From positions 1 to 15,256 of the forward strand of contig JAFMJX010000022.1 of assembly GCA_017853235.1 (NCBI GenBank): DNA of 15,256 bases. The letters run 5' to 3'. Below are positions 7,353 to 14,515 of the stretch, in pieces. Position 1 is the stretch's first letter. Each line of letters starts with the position of its first letter. Origin of the DNA: Chitinophagaceae bacterium (GTDB taxonomy: Bacteria; Bacteroidota; Bacteroidia; Chitinophagales; Chitinophagaceae). The notes beneath the pieces were generated by a model, which worked only from the letters and a program-made list of their open reading frames with translations, ran no database searches and was not told where the DNA came from. The position numbers and the translations under genes were made by a program.

Positions 7353-8231
7353 TTAATTTAAACTTGGATCAAAGTCGCCTTCGGCTAAAGGAAGGATAGG
7401 ATCGTCATCTTTAAATGCATCCAAATTAGGCGTTTCATAAGAATCGAAAGTGTCTACGTGACCAGGTTCTAAATCGTCTTCTCTATTTTCATTCCATTCA
7501 ATAATAAAGTTATTGCGTCCTTCTCCCACCAATAACTTCATATATTTTTGTTGAGATAATTCTAAAATGGATAAGAAAAAGAATAAGGCATGCACCCGAT
7601 CCTGACACACATCAAATATTTTTTCAAATGCAACCGTCTTTCCTTCTTGTACTGTCTTAAGTAAATAATCTCTGGAAGCTTCCATGGTATAATTATACCT
7701 TACTACTGTATGAACTGGCCTGTTTTGACGTTCTTGTAATCGAGTCATTACTTTTTCAAATGACTTCATCAATTTAAAAAGAGTGACAGTTTGAAGTTCA
7801 GTTCCCTCTGCAGCTTCCTCTCCCACTTTAGACATTTCATGTTGAATGTTACCACGTTTTTGCATTAACATTCTTAAAGCTTCCATATCTGCCATTTGAG
7901 CGGCAGCTTCTTTGAATTTTTTGTATTCTAAGATTTTATCAATCAATTCTTGTCTAGGGTCAATTTCATTTCCTAAAGCATCCAATTCCTTGCGTGGTAA
8001 TAATAATTTTGCCTTAATTCGCATTAAAGTGGAAACGAATAAAATAAACTCGCTACTTAATTCAATATTTAATTTTTCTTGGTGATGAATGAAATCCAAA
8101 AAATCATTGATGATTTTGGTAATTTGGATATTGTAAATATCCATTTCATCGCGTTCGATAAAGAATAATAATAAGTCAAAAGGACCCTCAAATTGGTCCA
8201 CTTTAATAGAATAATTAGTTAACTGGTTCAT
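7353..8231 (-). CDS. scpA: Segregation and condensation protein A (kleisin of the Smc-ScpAB complex)
   Basis: ScpA bridges the heads of an SMC dimer and, with ScpB, forms the bacterial condensin that organises and separates chromosomes. The N-terminal block carries the diagnostic VDQFEGPFDLLLFFIERDEMDIYNI-type start (11-35). The ELSSEFILFVSTLMRIKAKLLLPR segment (57-80) is also characteristic. The middle (about 100-175) is helical and likely contacts ScpB, and about 195-248 matches the C-terminal winged-helix region (FEKIFDVCQDRVHALFFFLSILEL). A 44-residue tail (249-292), about one third Asp/Glu, extends past the core. ScpA proteins are commonly about 250 residues, so this is an extension. No scpB or smc lies in the window. 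The gene is divergent from the EamA transporter and is followed by the amidohydrolase. Confidence 0.93.
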   Translation of the reverse strand: MNQLTNYSIKVDQFEGPFDLLLFFIERDEMDIYNIQITKIINDFLDFIHHQEKLNIELSSEFILFVSTLMRIKAKLLLPRKELDALGNEIDPRQELIDKILEYKKFKEAAAQMADMEALRMLMQKRGNIQHEMSKVGEEAAEGTELQTVTLFKLMKSFEKVMTRLQERQNRPVHTVVRYNYTMEASRDYLLKTVQEGKTVAFEKIFDVCQDRVHALFFFLSILELSQQKYMKLLVGEGRNNFIIEWNENREDDLEPGHVDTFDSYETPNLDAFKDDDPILPLAEGDFDPSLN

Positions 8232-8281
8232 TCCTACAAAGAAAAGGAATCGTTATTAATTTCAGGTTAATTCAGGAAGTA

Positions 8282-8299
8282 TTTATCCACTTTTATCCA
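8282..8299. repeat. Tandem TTTATCCA repeat between scpA and the EamA gene
   Basis: TTTATCCA occurs at 8282-8289 and again at 8292-8299, exactly one helical turn apart. Read as DnaA boxes, TTATCCACT and TTATCCAAA each differ from TTATCCACA at one position. TTATCCACT also occurs inside frr (9389-9397) and tktN (10701-10709), so a single copy is not significant; only the spacing and intergenic location are notable. Confidence 0.3.
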
Positions 8300-8332
8300 A
8301 ATTATTAGCATCTTTGCCCCAAATTTAAAGGC

Positions 8333-9229
8333 ATGAATAAGAAGTTGATTGACTGGGGTATTTTCATTTTACTTTCTATTATTTGGGGGAGCTCGTTTTT
8401 ACTCATGAAAATTGGCATGAAAGAAGGTTCAGTTCAGTTAAGCCCTTACCAGGTAGCTTCCTTAAGAATGATTTTTGCAGGTTTGGTTTTGGTCCCATTT
8501 GCTTTTAAAGCTTTTCAACAAATACCTAAGGAAAAACTAGGCATTGTAATATTATCTGGAGTGATTGGCAATTTTATTCCTGCCTATTTATTCTGTATTG
8601 CAGAAACAAAAATTGATAGCGCTTTAGCAGGAATTTTAAATTCATTGACCCCTTTATTTACCATTTTAGTGGGTATTATTTTTTTTAAGATTCCATCCAA
8701 TGGGCAAAAAATTTTAGGCGTCTTATTGGGATTGATAGGATTATGCTTATCGGTGATAGCTGGCAAAACCTTACACTTTGAAAATTTCTCTTATAGTTTT
8801 TTCATTATGTTAGCTACCATATGTTATGGATTAAATGTGAATATGGTGGGTAAGAATATGCAAAATATTAGTGCCATCAATATTGCCAGTATCGCTTTTA
8901 GTTTTTCTATTATTCCCGGCTTGGTCATACTATACTATACAGGATATTTTCATTACGATTTTAATAGTGGAGAAATATTGCAAGCCACTTTAGCAGGAGG
9001 AACTTTAGGTGTGATAAATACTTCTTTGGCTTCTATTTTATTTTACATGTTAGTGAAACGGTCAGGAATTATATTTGCTTCAACTGTAACTTATGCGATA
9101 CCATTTGTATCGCTAGCTATGGGATTGCTGTATCATGAAGCCATTCATCCTTTACGTATCGTTGGATTGGCGATAATATTAATTGGCGTTTATATTGTCA
9201 ATAAAAGAAACGATTCAGTAAACTCTTAA
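8333..9229 (+). CDS. EamA/DMT-superfamily permease
   Basis: A 298-residue inner-membrane protein with about ten hydrophobic helices arranged as two EamA repeats (roughly 8-140 and 153-290). Family marks include the IIWGSSFLLMKIG start, the RMIFAGLVLVPFAF helix, the SALAGILNSLTPLFTILVG segment and the repeat-2 end VSLAMGLLYHEAIHPLRIVGLAIILIGVYIVN. EamA proteins export amino acids, nucleobases or other metabolites, or move sugar phosphates; substrate cannot be inferred from sequence and no neighbouring pathway suggests one. The ATG start immediately precedes the first helix. The gene stands alone, divergent from scpA, and ends before a strong bidirectional terminator. Confidence 0.9.
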   Translation: MNKKLIDWGIFILLSIIWGSSFLLMKIGMKEGSVQLSPYQVASLRMIFAGLVLVPFAFKAFQQIPKEKLGIVILSGVIGNFIPAYLFCIAETKIDSALAGILNSLTPLFTILVGIIFFKIPSNGQKILGVLLGLIGLCLSVIAGKTLHFENFSYSFFIMLATICYGLNVNMVGKNMQNISAINIASIAFSFSIIPGLVILYYTGYFHYDFNSGEILQATLAGGTLGVINTSLASILFYMLVKRSGIIFASTVTYAIPFVSLAMGLLYHEAIHPLRIVGLAIILIGVYIVNKRNDSVNS

Positions 9230-9265
9230 TTAAGAATTTTTTATTTCAAGAACTATATTAAAAAT

Positions 9266-9303
9266 AAAAAAGGACCAAGTAATGAATTACTTGGTCCTTT
9301 TTT
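9266..9303. terminator. Strong bidirectional intrinsic terminator between the EamA gene and frr
   Basis: A perfect 17-bp stem (9266-9282 with 9287-9303) closes on a four-base TGAA loop. The core AGGACCAAGTAA pairs with TTACTTGGTCCT, and A-tracts and T-tracts flank it, giving a T-run after the hairpin on both strands. It lies 36 bases after the EamA stop codon and 45 bases after the frr stop codon, so it can serve both convergent genes. Confidence 0.93.
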
Positions 9304-9348
9304 ATATAATTTTTTGATGACTTATGAGTTATGTATAAAAACATCAAA

Positions 9349-9912
9349 TTAAACAGTCATGATTTCTTTTTCTTTTGCTTCTAAATGTTTATCCACTAAT
9401 GCGATATGCTTATCGGTTAAACCTTGTATTGAATCTTCTGCCCCTTTGCAAATATCTTCACTCATTCCATCCTTTTGCAATTTCTTTACTTGTTCAATAT
9501 GTTCACGTCTAATATTACGAATGGCAATTTTGCTTTGCTCTCCTTCTCCACTCGCTTTTTTAAATAATTCTCGGCGACGCTCTTCGGTTAAAGGAGGCAT
9601 AAACAATCTGATGTTTACCCCATCATTTTGAGGTGTAATGCCAATATTTGCAGCCATGATAGCTCTTTCAATTAACGCTAACATACTTTTTTCCCAGGGT
9701 TGAATACTTATAGTTCTGCTATCTAAAACCTGAACATTAGCTACTTGACTTATTGGAGTAGGTGCACCATAATAGTCTACATTGATGCCCTCTAAAATAG
9801 AAGGTGTTGCCTTACCAGCTCTAATTTTAGACAATTCAATTTCTAAGTGATTAATCGCCTTTTTCATGCCGTTTTCGGCGTCACTGCTGATTTTTTGTAA
9901 TTCGTCCGACAT
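9349..9912 (-). CDS. frr: Ribosome recycling factor
   Basis: RRF, with EF-G, splits the post-termination ribosome into subunits so that it can start again. The 187-residue protein matches the family length (E. coli 185). Conserved blocks are IRAGKATPSILEGI (30-43), VDYYGAPTPISQVA (45-58), ISIQPWEKSML (68-78), the NDGVNIRLFMPPLTEERRREL stretch (96-116) and AIRNIRREH (130-138). An in-frame ATG at 9960 would add 16 residues without family resemblance. Also, a TAnnTTTG promoter element at 9933-9940 lies downstream of that ATG, so the start at 9912 (MSDELQKIS) is preferred. frr often follows pyrH and tsf in bacteria; here it stands alone, divergent from the transketolase gene. Confidence 0.96.
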   Translation of the reverse strand: MSDELQKISSDAENGMKKAINHLEIELSKIRAGKATPSILEGINVDYYGAPTPISQVANVQVLDSRTISIQPWEKSMLALIERAIMAANIGITPQNDGVNIRLFMPPLTEERRRELFKKASGEGEQSKIAIRNIRREHIEQVKKLQKDGMSEDICKGAEDSIQGLTDKHIALVDKHLEAKEKEIMTV

Positions 9913-9932
9913 ATTTGAATTATTTGAGTAGA

Positions 9933-9940
9933 CAAAGCTA
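9933..9940 (-). promoter_or_regulatory. Putative -7 promoter element of frr
   Basis: Read leftward, TAGCTTTG is an exact TAnnTTTG match. It would start transcription near 9928, about 15 bases before the ATG at 9912. A clear -33 element is not visible. Its position argues against the longer frr reading from 9960. Confidence 0.45.
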
Positions 9941-10019
9941 CGCAAAACATAGAAATCCACATGAGACTTTTTTTATACCCATTTTTTAAATAAATGATGC
10001 CAAATTAGGCTTTGAATTC

Positions 10020-10027
10020 TATCTTTG
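10020..10027 (+). promoter_or_regulatory. Putative -7 promoter element of the transketolase N-subunit gene
   Basis: TATCTTTG matches TAnnTTTG exactly and would start transcription near 10033, about 17 bases before the ATG at 10050. This favours that ATG over an in-frame TTG at 10035, which would lie almost at the transcript end. No good -33 element is visible. Confidence 0.45.
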
Positions 10028-10049
10028 TTGCTCATTGATATACAAAATT

Positions 10050-10889
10050 ATGGCAGCTGCAGACTTAATAAAAATCGCTTCTCAAGTTCGTAGAGATATA
10101 GTTAGAATGGTTCATGCACAACAAAGTGGCCACCCAGGTGGATCATTAGGTTGCACCGATTTTCTAACAGCACTTTATTTTGATGTTTTAAAACACAATC
10201 CCAGTTTTTCAATGGATGGTAAAGGTGAAGATCTTTTCTTTTTATCCAATGGACATATTTCACCTGTCTTTTACTCCGTATTAGCTAGATCTGGATATTT
10301 TGATGTCAAAGAATTAGCCACTTTTCGTAAACTAAACTCTCGCTTACAAGGTCACCCTACTACCCACGAACATTTACCTGGTATCCGAATTGCGAGCGGT
10401 TCTCTGGGACAAGGAATGAGCGTGGCCATTGGCGCAGCAATTACAAAAAAATATAATAAGGATAGTCAATTAGTATATTCTTTACATGGAGATGGCGAAT
10501 TACAAGAAGGTCAAATTTGGGAATCTGTGATGTTTGCAGCACACAACAAAGTAGATAATTTAATTTCTACAATTGATGTGAATGGTCAACAAATTGATGG
10601 CCCTTTAAGCAAAGTATTATCATTAGACAGTTTGGAAGATAAATTCAAAGCATTTCATTGGACTGTTTTACATATGGACGGTCACAATATGGAACAAATT
10701 TTATCCACTTTAGCTCAAGCTAAATCATTAACTGGACAAGGTAAACCTATCTGTATTTTAATGAAAACCTCTATGGGTAAAGGCGTTGATTTTATGGAAG
10801 GCAGTCATGAGTGGCATGGTATTGCTCCAAACGATGAGCAACTTGCAAAAGCATTAGGTCAATTAGAAGAGACTTTGGGTGATTATTGA
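10050..10889 (+). CDS. Transketolase, N-terminal (thiamine-diphosphate-binding) subunit
   Basis: Transketolase moves two-carbon units between sugar phosphates in the non-oxidative pentose phosphate pathway. This 279-residue protein covers only the N-terminal third of a standard enzyme of about 660 residues. It has QSGHPGGSLGCTDFLTALYF (25-44, H28), NGHISP (67-72), QGHP (100-103), the SGSLGQGMSVAIGAA block (116-130), and the ThDP/metal motif HGDGELQEG (146-154) through DVNGQQIDG (176-184, N178). It ends with GKGVDFMEGSHEWHG, the normal N-domain boundary, so it looks like a designed split subunit and not a truncation. In split systems the C-terminal subunit gene normally follows directly. Here a strong hairpin follows and the next gene is on the other strand. 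The ATG is preferred over a TTG at 10035. Activity would require a C-terminal partner from elsewhere. Confidence 0.9.
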   Translation: MAAADLIKIASQVRRDIVRMVHAQQSGHPGGSLGCTDFLTALYFDVLKHNPSFSMDGKGEDLFFLSNGHISPVFYSVLARSGYFDVKELATFRKLNSRLQGHPTTHEHLPGIRIASGSLGQGMSVAIGAAITKKYNKDSQLVYSLHGDGELQEGQIWESVMFAAHNKVDNLISTIDVNGQQIDGPLSKVLSLDSLEDKFKAFHWTVLHMDGHNMEQILSTLAQAKSLTGQGKPICILMKTSMGKGVDFMEGSHEWHGIAPNDEQLAKALGQLEETLGDY

Positions 10890-10930
10890 TTTATTTGAGA
10901 TTTTAAAAAAAAATAAAATCTCAAATAAAT
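10889..10930 (+). terminator. Intrinsic terminator of the transketolase N-subunit gene
   Basis: A perfect 17-bp stem (10889-10905 with 10914-10930) of the form ATTTATTTGAGATTTTA closes on an eight-A loop and starts at the last base of the stop codon. A T-rich stretch follows at 10934-10949. The stem is long but AT-rich. A third copy of its right arm, TCTCAAATAAAT, sits at 10970-10981. Confidence 0.75.
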
Positions 10931-10988
10931 TCCTCTTTTTGATTTTTTCTACTTCTCATCATCACTATATCTCAAATAAATAATTCAA

Positions 10989-12200
10989 TTAAATTTTTTC
11001 GTGTAATTGTTTGGCTGCTTTTTTTGCCGGTATCCATCCTGCCAACAGCGCTATGAATACAACTAGGCCTATAATTGCTAGATAATCTTCCCACATAGGT
11101 TTGATTGGATAATAATCAATCACGAAGGAATTCCCCTGCAATTTTATAAAATGAAAACGCATTTGTAAAGCGCAAAAAACAGAGGCTAAGGTGCCTCCAA
11201 TAAAAGCGCCTATGAATGCCATTAAACCAGATAATAATAAAAATATTTTTTGAACATCCCAAGAGCTAGCTCCCATGGCATGAAGTACATGTATATCTTT
11301 TTTCTTTTCTAACACCAACATTGTTAAAGCACCTACTAAATTAAAAGAGGCTACTATCATGATCACTGCTAAAATGAAAAAAATGATCCACTTTTCCATT
11401 TGCATGATTTTGTACAGATCACTATTTTGTTGATATTTATTTTGAATTTGAACTTGATTGCCTAAAATTTTTGTCAAATTTTCAACTACTTGTTTTTCAT
11501 CACCGGGTTGAATGGATAACTCTATGGCGGAAACTTCAGAAGGTGCAATGTCCAGTAAATACTGCGCAAAGGAGAAATTAGTAAACAAATATTGTTCATC
11601 AAATTCTTGTTGTATCGAAAAAGCGCCTGTTTGAGTCACAGACAAACTATTTAATTGATCTAATGAAGACAATTTTTTTCCTGATCTACTGATTGCAAAC
11701 AATTGCATAGTATCCCCCAAAGCTTCTGTAAATAAGCCCAATTTTTGTTCCACACCTATACCCATAACAATATGTGGCTGGTCTTGATTCCCCAAAATAA
11801 ATGCACCTCTTTTGATATAATGTACCACTTGATTAATAGAAGTGTAGTTGGTATCTACTCCTTTGATCATGACAACAGCTTGCTTTTCACCACGAACTAA
11901 CAAAGCTCTATTTTCTACCACTTTACTCACTGCTAACACTCCTTTCATTTTTTGGATTTGTTGCATTTGGTCTTGAGAAACTTTGTAAAATTTTGCATTG
12001 GGATGAGTCACTCGAATATCAGCATAAAAATCACTATATAACCCTTTGACGACTTCTGTAAATCCATTAGAGACACTCAATACTGTGATGAGTGCCGCTG
12101 TTCCAATAGCAATTGCTAATACACTCACCCAAGCAATCATTTGAATTGCCTGAAAAGCATACTTGCCTCTAAAATAACGCCATGCAAATAAAAAATGCAC
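10989..12200 (-). CDS. ABC transporter permease of the LolC/LolE (FtsX/MacB) type, GTG start
   Basis: A 403-residue inner-membrane subunit with the four-helix MacB plan. A first helix (about 22-43) follows the short cytoplasmic motif FAWRYFRGKYA. A large periplasmic domain (about 45-268) comes next, then three helices (about 271-296, 319-345 and 372-391). The loop EKKKDIHVLHAMGAS (298-312) is the conserved coupling region that docks on the ATPase. The closest known role is LolCDE, which extracts lipoproteins from the inner membrane for delivery to the outer membrane. No ATPase (lolD) lies alongside, so a LolE role is likely but not proven. The start is GTG, sharing its first base with the rbfA stop codon (TAGTG); the next in-frame Met (residue 21) would lose the FAWRYF motif. 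Translation is probably coupled to rbfA. Confidence 0.87.
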   Translation of the reverse strand: MHFLFAWRYFRGKYAFQAIQMIAWVSVLAIAIGTAALITVLSVSNGFTEVVKGLYSDFYADIRVTHPNAKFYKVSQDQMQQIQKMKGVLAVSKVVENRALLVRGEKQAVVMIKGVDTNYTSINQVVHYIKRGAFILGNQDQPHIVMGIGVEQKLGLFTEALGDTMQLFAISRSGKKLSSLDQLNSLSVTQTGAFSIQQEFDEQYLFTNFSFAQYLLDIAPSEVSAIELSIQPGDEKQVVENLTKILGNQVQIQNKYQQNSDLYKIMQMEKWIIFFILAVIMIVASFNLVGALTMLVLEKKKDIHVLHAMGASSWDVQKIFLLLSGLMAFIGAFIGGTLASVFCALQMRFHFIKLQGNSFVIDYYPIKPMWEDYLAIIGLVVFIALLAGWIPAKKAAKQLHEKI

Positions 12201-12544
12201 TATAAATTTTTTAAAATCTCGTCCATTTTAAAAACATAATCCAAAGTGTCGTCTAAATAAAAATGTAACACTGGAATACGTCTTAATTGATGTTTCATGG
12301 CATCTGCCAAATGCTTTTTCACATCCCAAGCTTTCGCCTCTATTTTTTTGAAACAATCATGGGTGTCAGCTACCTGAAATAAGCTCAGGTAAATGCGGGC
12401 TTCTAGCAAATCGGGGGTCACTTTAACAGAAGATATTGAAACCATGCCTCCTTGTAAATGATTGAGTCCCAATTTTAAAAAGATATCATTGAGGGCTACT
12501 TGAATCGCCCCAGCTACTTGTTTTTGTCTTTTACCTTCTTCCAT
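12200..12544 (-). CDS. rbfA: Ribosome-binding factor A
   Basis: RbfA binds the 30S subunit near the 5' part of 16S rRNA and helps late maturation, especially in the cold. The 114-residue protein is a single KH-type domain. It has the N-terminal helix KRQKQVAGAIQVALNDIF, the VSISSVKVTPDLLEARIYLS strand pair (about 35-54), and the family end RRIPVLHFYLDDTLDYVFKMDEIL. A TTG three codons upstream (12553) is in frame, but the ATG at 12544 (MEEGKRQK) fits family alignment. No strong ribosome binding site is visible. Its TAG stop overlaps the GTG of the downstream permease gene by one base. It is divergent from the msbA-like gene. Confidence 0.92.
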   Translation of the reverse strand: MEEGKRQKQVAGAIQVALNDIFLKLGLNHLQGGMVSISSVKVTPDLLEARIYLSLFQVADTHDCFKKIEAKAWDVKKHLADAMKHQLRRIPVLHFYLDDTLDYVFKMDEILKNL

Positions 12545-12597
12545 AATAATCAAAATCGTTGATTCGTTGTAAAATTAGTTACTTTGCTCATTATTCT

Positions 12598-12603
12598 GAG
12601 GGA
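12598..12603 (+). promoter_or_regulatory. Shine-Dalgarno-like sequence before the msbA-like gene
   Basis: GAGGGA lies 11 bases before the ATG at 12615. It stands out because most starts in this window have no recognisable Shine-Dalgarno sequence. It also supports the ATG over an in-frame TTG at 12609, which would be only 5 bases away. Confidence 0.4.
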
Positions 12604-12614
12604 ATAGTTTGAAT

Positions 12615-14435
12615 ATGAAGAAATTTATTCGCATTATTAGTTATATCAAGGAATACAAGGCCTATATGGGCTGGTATAGCCTTTTTATCATTTTATCCAT
12701 TGTTTTTAGCTTGTTTTCATTAAGCATGTTGGTGCCTTTTATGGACCTCATCTTTAATAGCAATGAATTGACGGGAGCGGCGAAAATTGCCACCTCGGCA
12801 TCTGGAGGCAATCTAAAAGATATATTGTATGGATTTTTGCAAAGCACCATAGCCAATTATGGAAAAGTTCAGGCTTTGGGATGGATTTGTCTTGGTATTA
12901 TTACCGCTGTGATTTTGAAGAATTTATTTCTCTATTTATCCTACTATTTTTTAGCCCCTATTAGAAATGCTGTCACCAGAAAGTATTCTAAATTATTGTA
13001 TGATAAGATTTTAAAATTACCAATTGGATATTTTACCGAACAACGTAAGGGAGACATTTTAAGCAGGTCTTCCAATGATATTGCCGATTTAGAGAACTCT
13101 GTAATTGGCGCTTTAGAAGGCATTATAAAAGAGCCTTTAAATATTATTGGCATTTTAATTGTTCTATTTTTAATTAGTGTCAAGCTTACTTTATTTGTAT
13201 TTGTTCTGCTACCATTAGCAGGTTTTATAGTGGGTCGTATTGGTAGGAGTTTAAAAAAACACACCAACAAAGCACAAATAAAATGGGGGGAAATCATGAG
13301 CCAAATGGAAGAAACTTTAACTGGCTTGAGAATTATTAAAGCATTTAATGCGGAACAAAGAGTGAAAAAAAGTTTCTTTGGGTTGGTAGATGATATTTTT
13401 CATATCAAGAATAAAATTTTATATCGTCGTGATTTAGCGTCCCCCGTTTCAGAATCTCTTGGAGTCATTATTTTGTGTGGCGTATTGTGGTTTGGCGGCA
13501 AACTGGTATTAAATGGAGAGATTCTTTCAGGAAGTGCTTTTATTGGTTACGTGGCTTTATTTTCACAAATCATAAATCCTGCGAAAGCCCTATCTCAAGC
13601 GGTTTACAACGTGAACAGAGGAAATGCAACTCTTGATAGACTCAACGAAATTTTAGAAGCCCCAGTAACTGTAGAAGAAGTAGCACAGCCTATAGAATTG
13701 CAAGGATTTAACCAATCCATTCAATTTAATAATGTTTGTTTTTCTTATCAAGACGCGACTATCTTAAACAACATTCAATTAACGATACCAAAAGGAACTT
13801 CTGTAGCTTTAGTAGGATCTTCTGGTACTGGTAAAAGTACTTTGGCCGATCTTGTACCACGTTTTCATGACGTAAGCCTTGGCGAATTACTCATTGATGG
13901 AAAAAATATCAAGGAATATAGCTTACATAGTTTAAGACAACTCATAAGTATAGTCACTCAGGAACCCATCTTATTCAATGATACTATTTCGGCTAATATT
14001 GCTCTAGGAAAACCCAATGCAAGCAAGGAAGAAATTATAGCAGCCGCAAAAATTGCAAATGCCTATGATTTTATCATGAAAAAGGAGGGAGGTTTTGATT
14101 CCATGATTGGAGATAGAGGAAGCAAATTAAGTGGAGGTGAGCGTCAACGTTTAACAATTGCACGCGCAGTTTTAAAAAACCCACCCATCTTAATTTTAGA
14201 CGAAGCCACTTCAGCTTTGGATACCGAAAGCGAAAAGTTAGTACAAGAAGCAATCAATAATATGATGCAAAATCGAACGTCTATTGTTATTGCACATCGT
14301 CTTTCCACCATTCGTCACGCAGATGAAATTATTGTATTACAAAAAGGTCAAATAGTAGAGAGAGGAAATCATGATGCATTAATTGCACAAGATGGGTATT
14401 ATAAAAAACTCATTGAAATGCAGGAAGTAAAATAA
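12615..14435 (+). CDS. MsbA-like ABC exporter (fused membrane and ATPase domains)
   Basis: A 606-residue half-transporter that would act as a homodimer in the inner membrane. The N-terminal ABC transmembrane domain (about 18-325) has six hydrophobic stretches and the intracellular-loop motif LPIGYFTEQRKGDILSR (135-151). The ATPase domain (about 365-606) is complete: A-loop tyrosine in CFSY, Walker A GSSGTGKST (401-409), Q-loop TQEPILF (448-454), signature LSGGERQR (505-512), Walker B LILDEATSALD (526-536) and H-loop IAHRLS (559-564). The extended segment between helices 1 and 2 (about 50-85) is common in Bacteroidota MsbA-type proteins, where the likely cargo is lipid A or another lipid. Multidrug or peptide export remains possible. 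The gene is monocistronic, divergent from rbfA and ends at a hairpin terminator. Confidence 0.9.
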   Translation: MKKFIRIISYIKEYKAYMGWYSLFIILSIVFSLFSLSMLVPFMDLIFNSNELTGAAKIATSASGGNLKDILYGFLQSTIANYGKVQALGWICLGIITAVILKNLFLYLSYYFLAPIRNAVTRKYSKLLYDKILKLPIGYFTEQRKGDILSRSSNDIADLENSVIGALEGIIKEPLNIIGILIVLFLISVKLTLFVFVLLPLAGFIVGRIGRSLKKHTNKAQIKWGEIMSQMEETLTGLRIIKAFNAEQRVKKSFFGLVDDIFHIKNKILYRRDLASPVSESLGVIILCGVLWFGGKLVLNGEILSGSAFIGYVALFSQIINPAKALSQAVYNVNRGNATLDRLNEILEAPVTVEEVAQPIELQGFNQSIQFNNVCFSYQDATILNNIQLTIPKGTSVALVGSSGTGKSTLADLVPRFHDVSLGELLIDGKNIKEYSLHSLRQLISIVTQEPILFNDTISANIALGKPNASKEEIIAAAKIANAYDFIMKKEGGFDSMIGDRGSKLSGGERQRLTIARAVLKNPPILILDEATSALDTESEKLVQEAINNMMQNRTSIVIAHRLSTIRHADEIIVLQKGQIVERGNHDALIAQDGYYKKLIEMQEVK

Positions 14436-14436
14436 A

Positions 14437-14463
14437 AAACCCCGATGAAATTCATCAGGGTTT
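14437..14463 (+). terminator. Intrinsic terminator after the msbA-like gene
   Basis: AAACCC (14437-14442) pairs with GGGTTT (14458-14463) and GATGA (14444-14448) with TCATC (14452-14456), with one internal C/A mismatch and a three-base loop. It begins one base after the stop codon. The T-run after the stem is short (TTTAAATATT), so termination may be partial. It may also serve the convergent gene, since an A-run precedes it. Confidence 0.7.
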
Positions 14464-14515
14464 AAATATTATTAAAGAAGGGGATCCCACTTCTTATAAT
14501 GCTTACTTTTTTCCT

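Noticed and set aside
8584..8766. Antisense frame inside the EamA gene (and similar ones inside the msbA-like and frr genes)
   Set aside because: No start signal or recognisable domain; the sense genes have clear family motifs.
4389..10981. Recurrent TTATTTGAG motif (4388-4396, 9920-9928, and in the tktN terminator arms)
   Set aside because: The sequence is short and AT-rich and the copies differ in context, so chance recurrence in an AT-rich window is a sufficient explanation.
14472..14492. Second hairpin around GGGATCCC downstream of the DksA-like gene
   Set aside because: The AGAAG/CTTCT arms with a GGATCC core leave almost no loop and one unpaired base, so a real terminator is doubtful; the hairpin at 14437-14463 is the better candidate.
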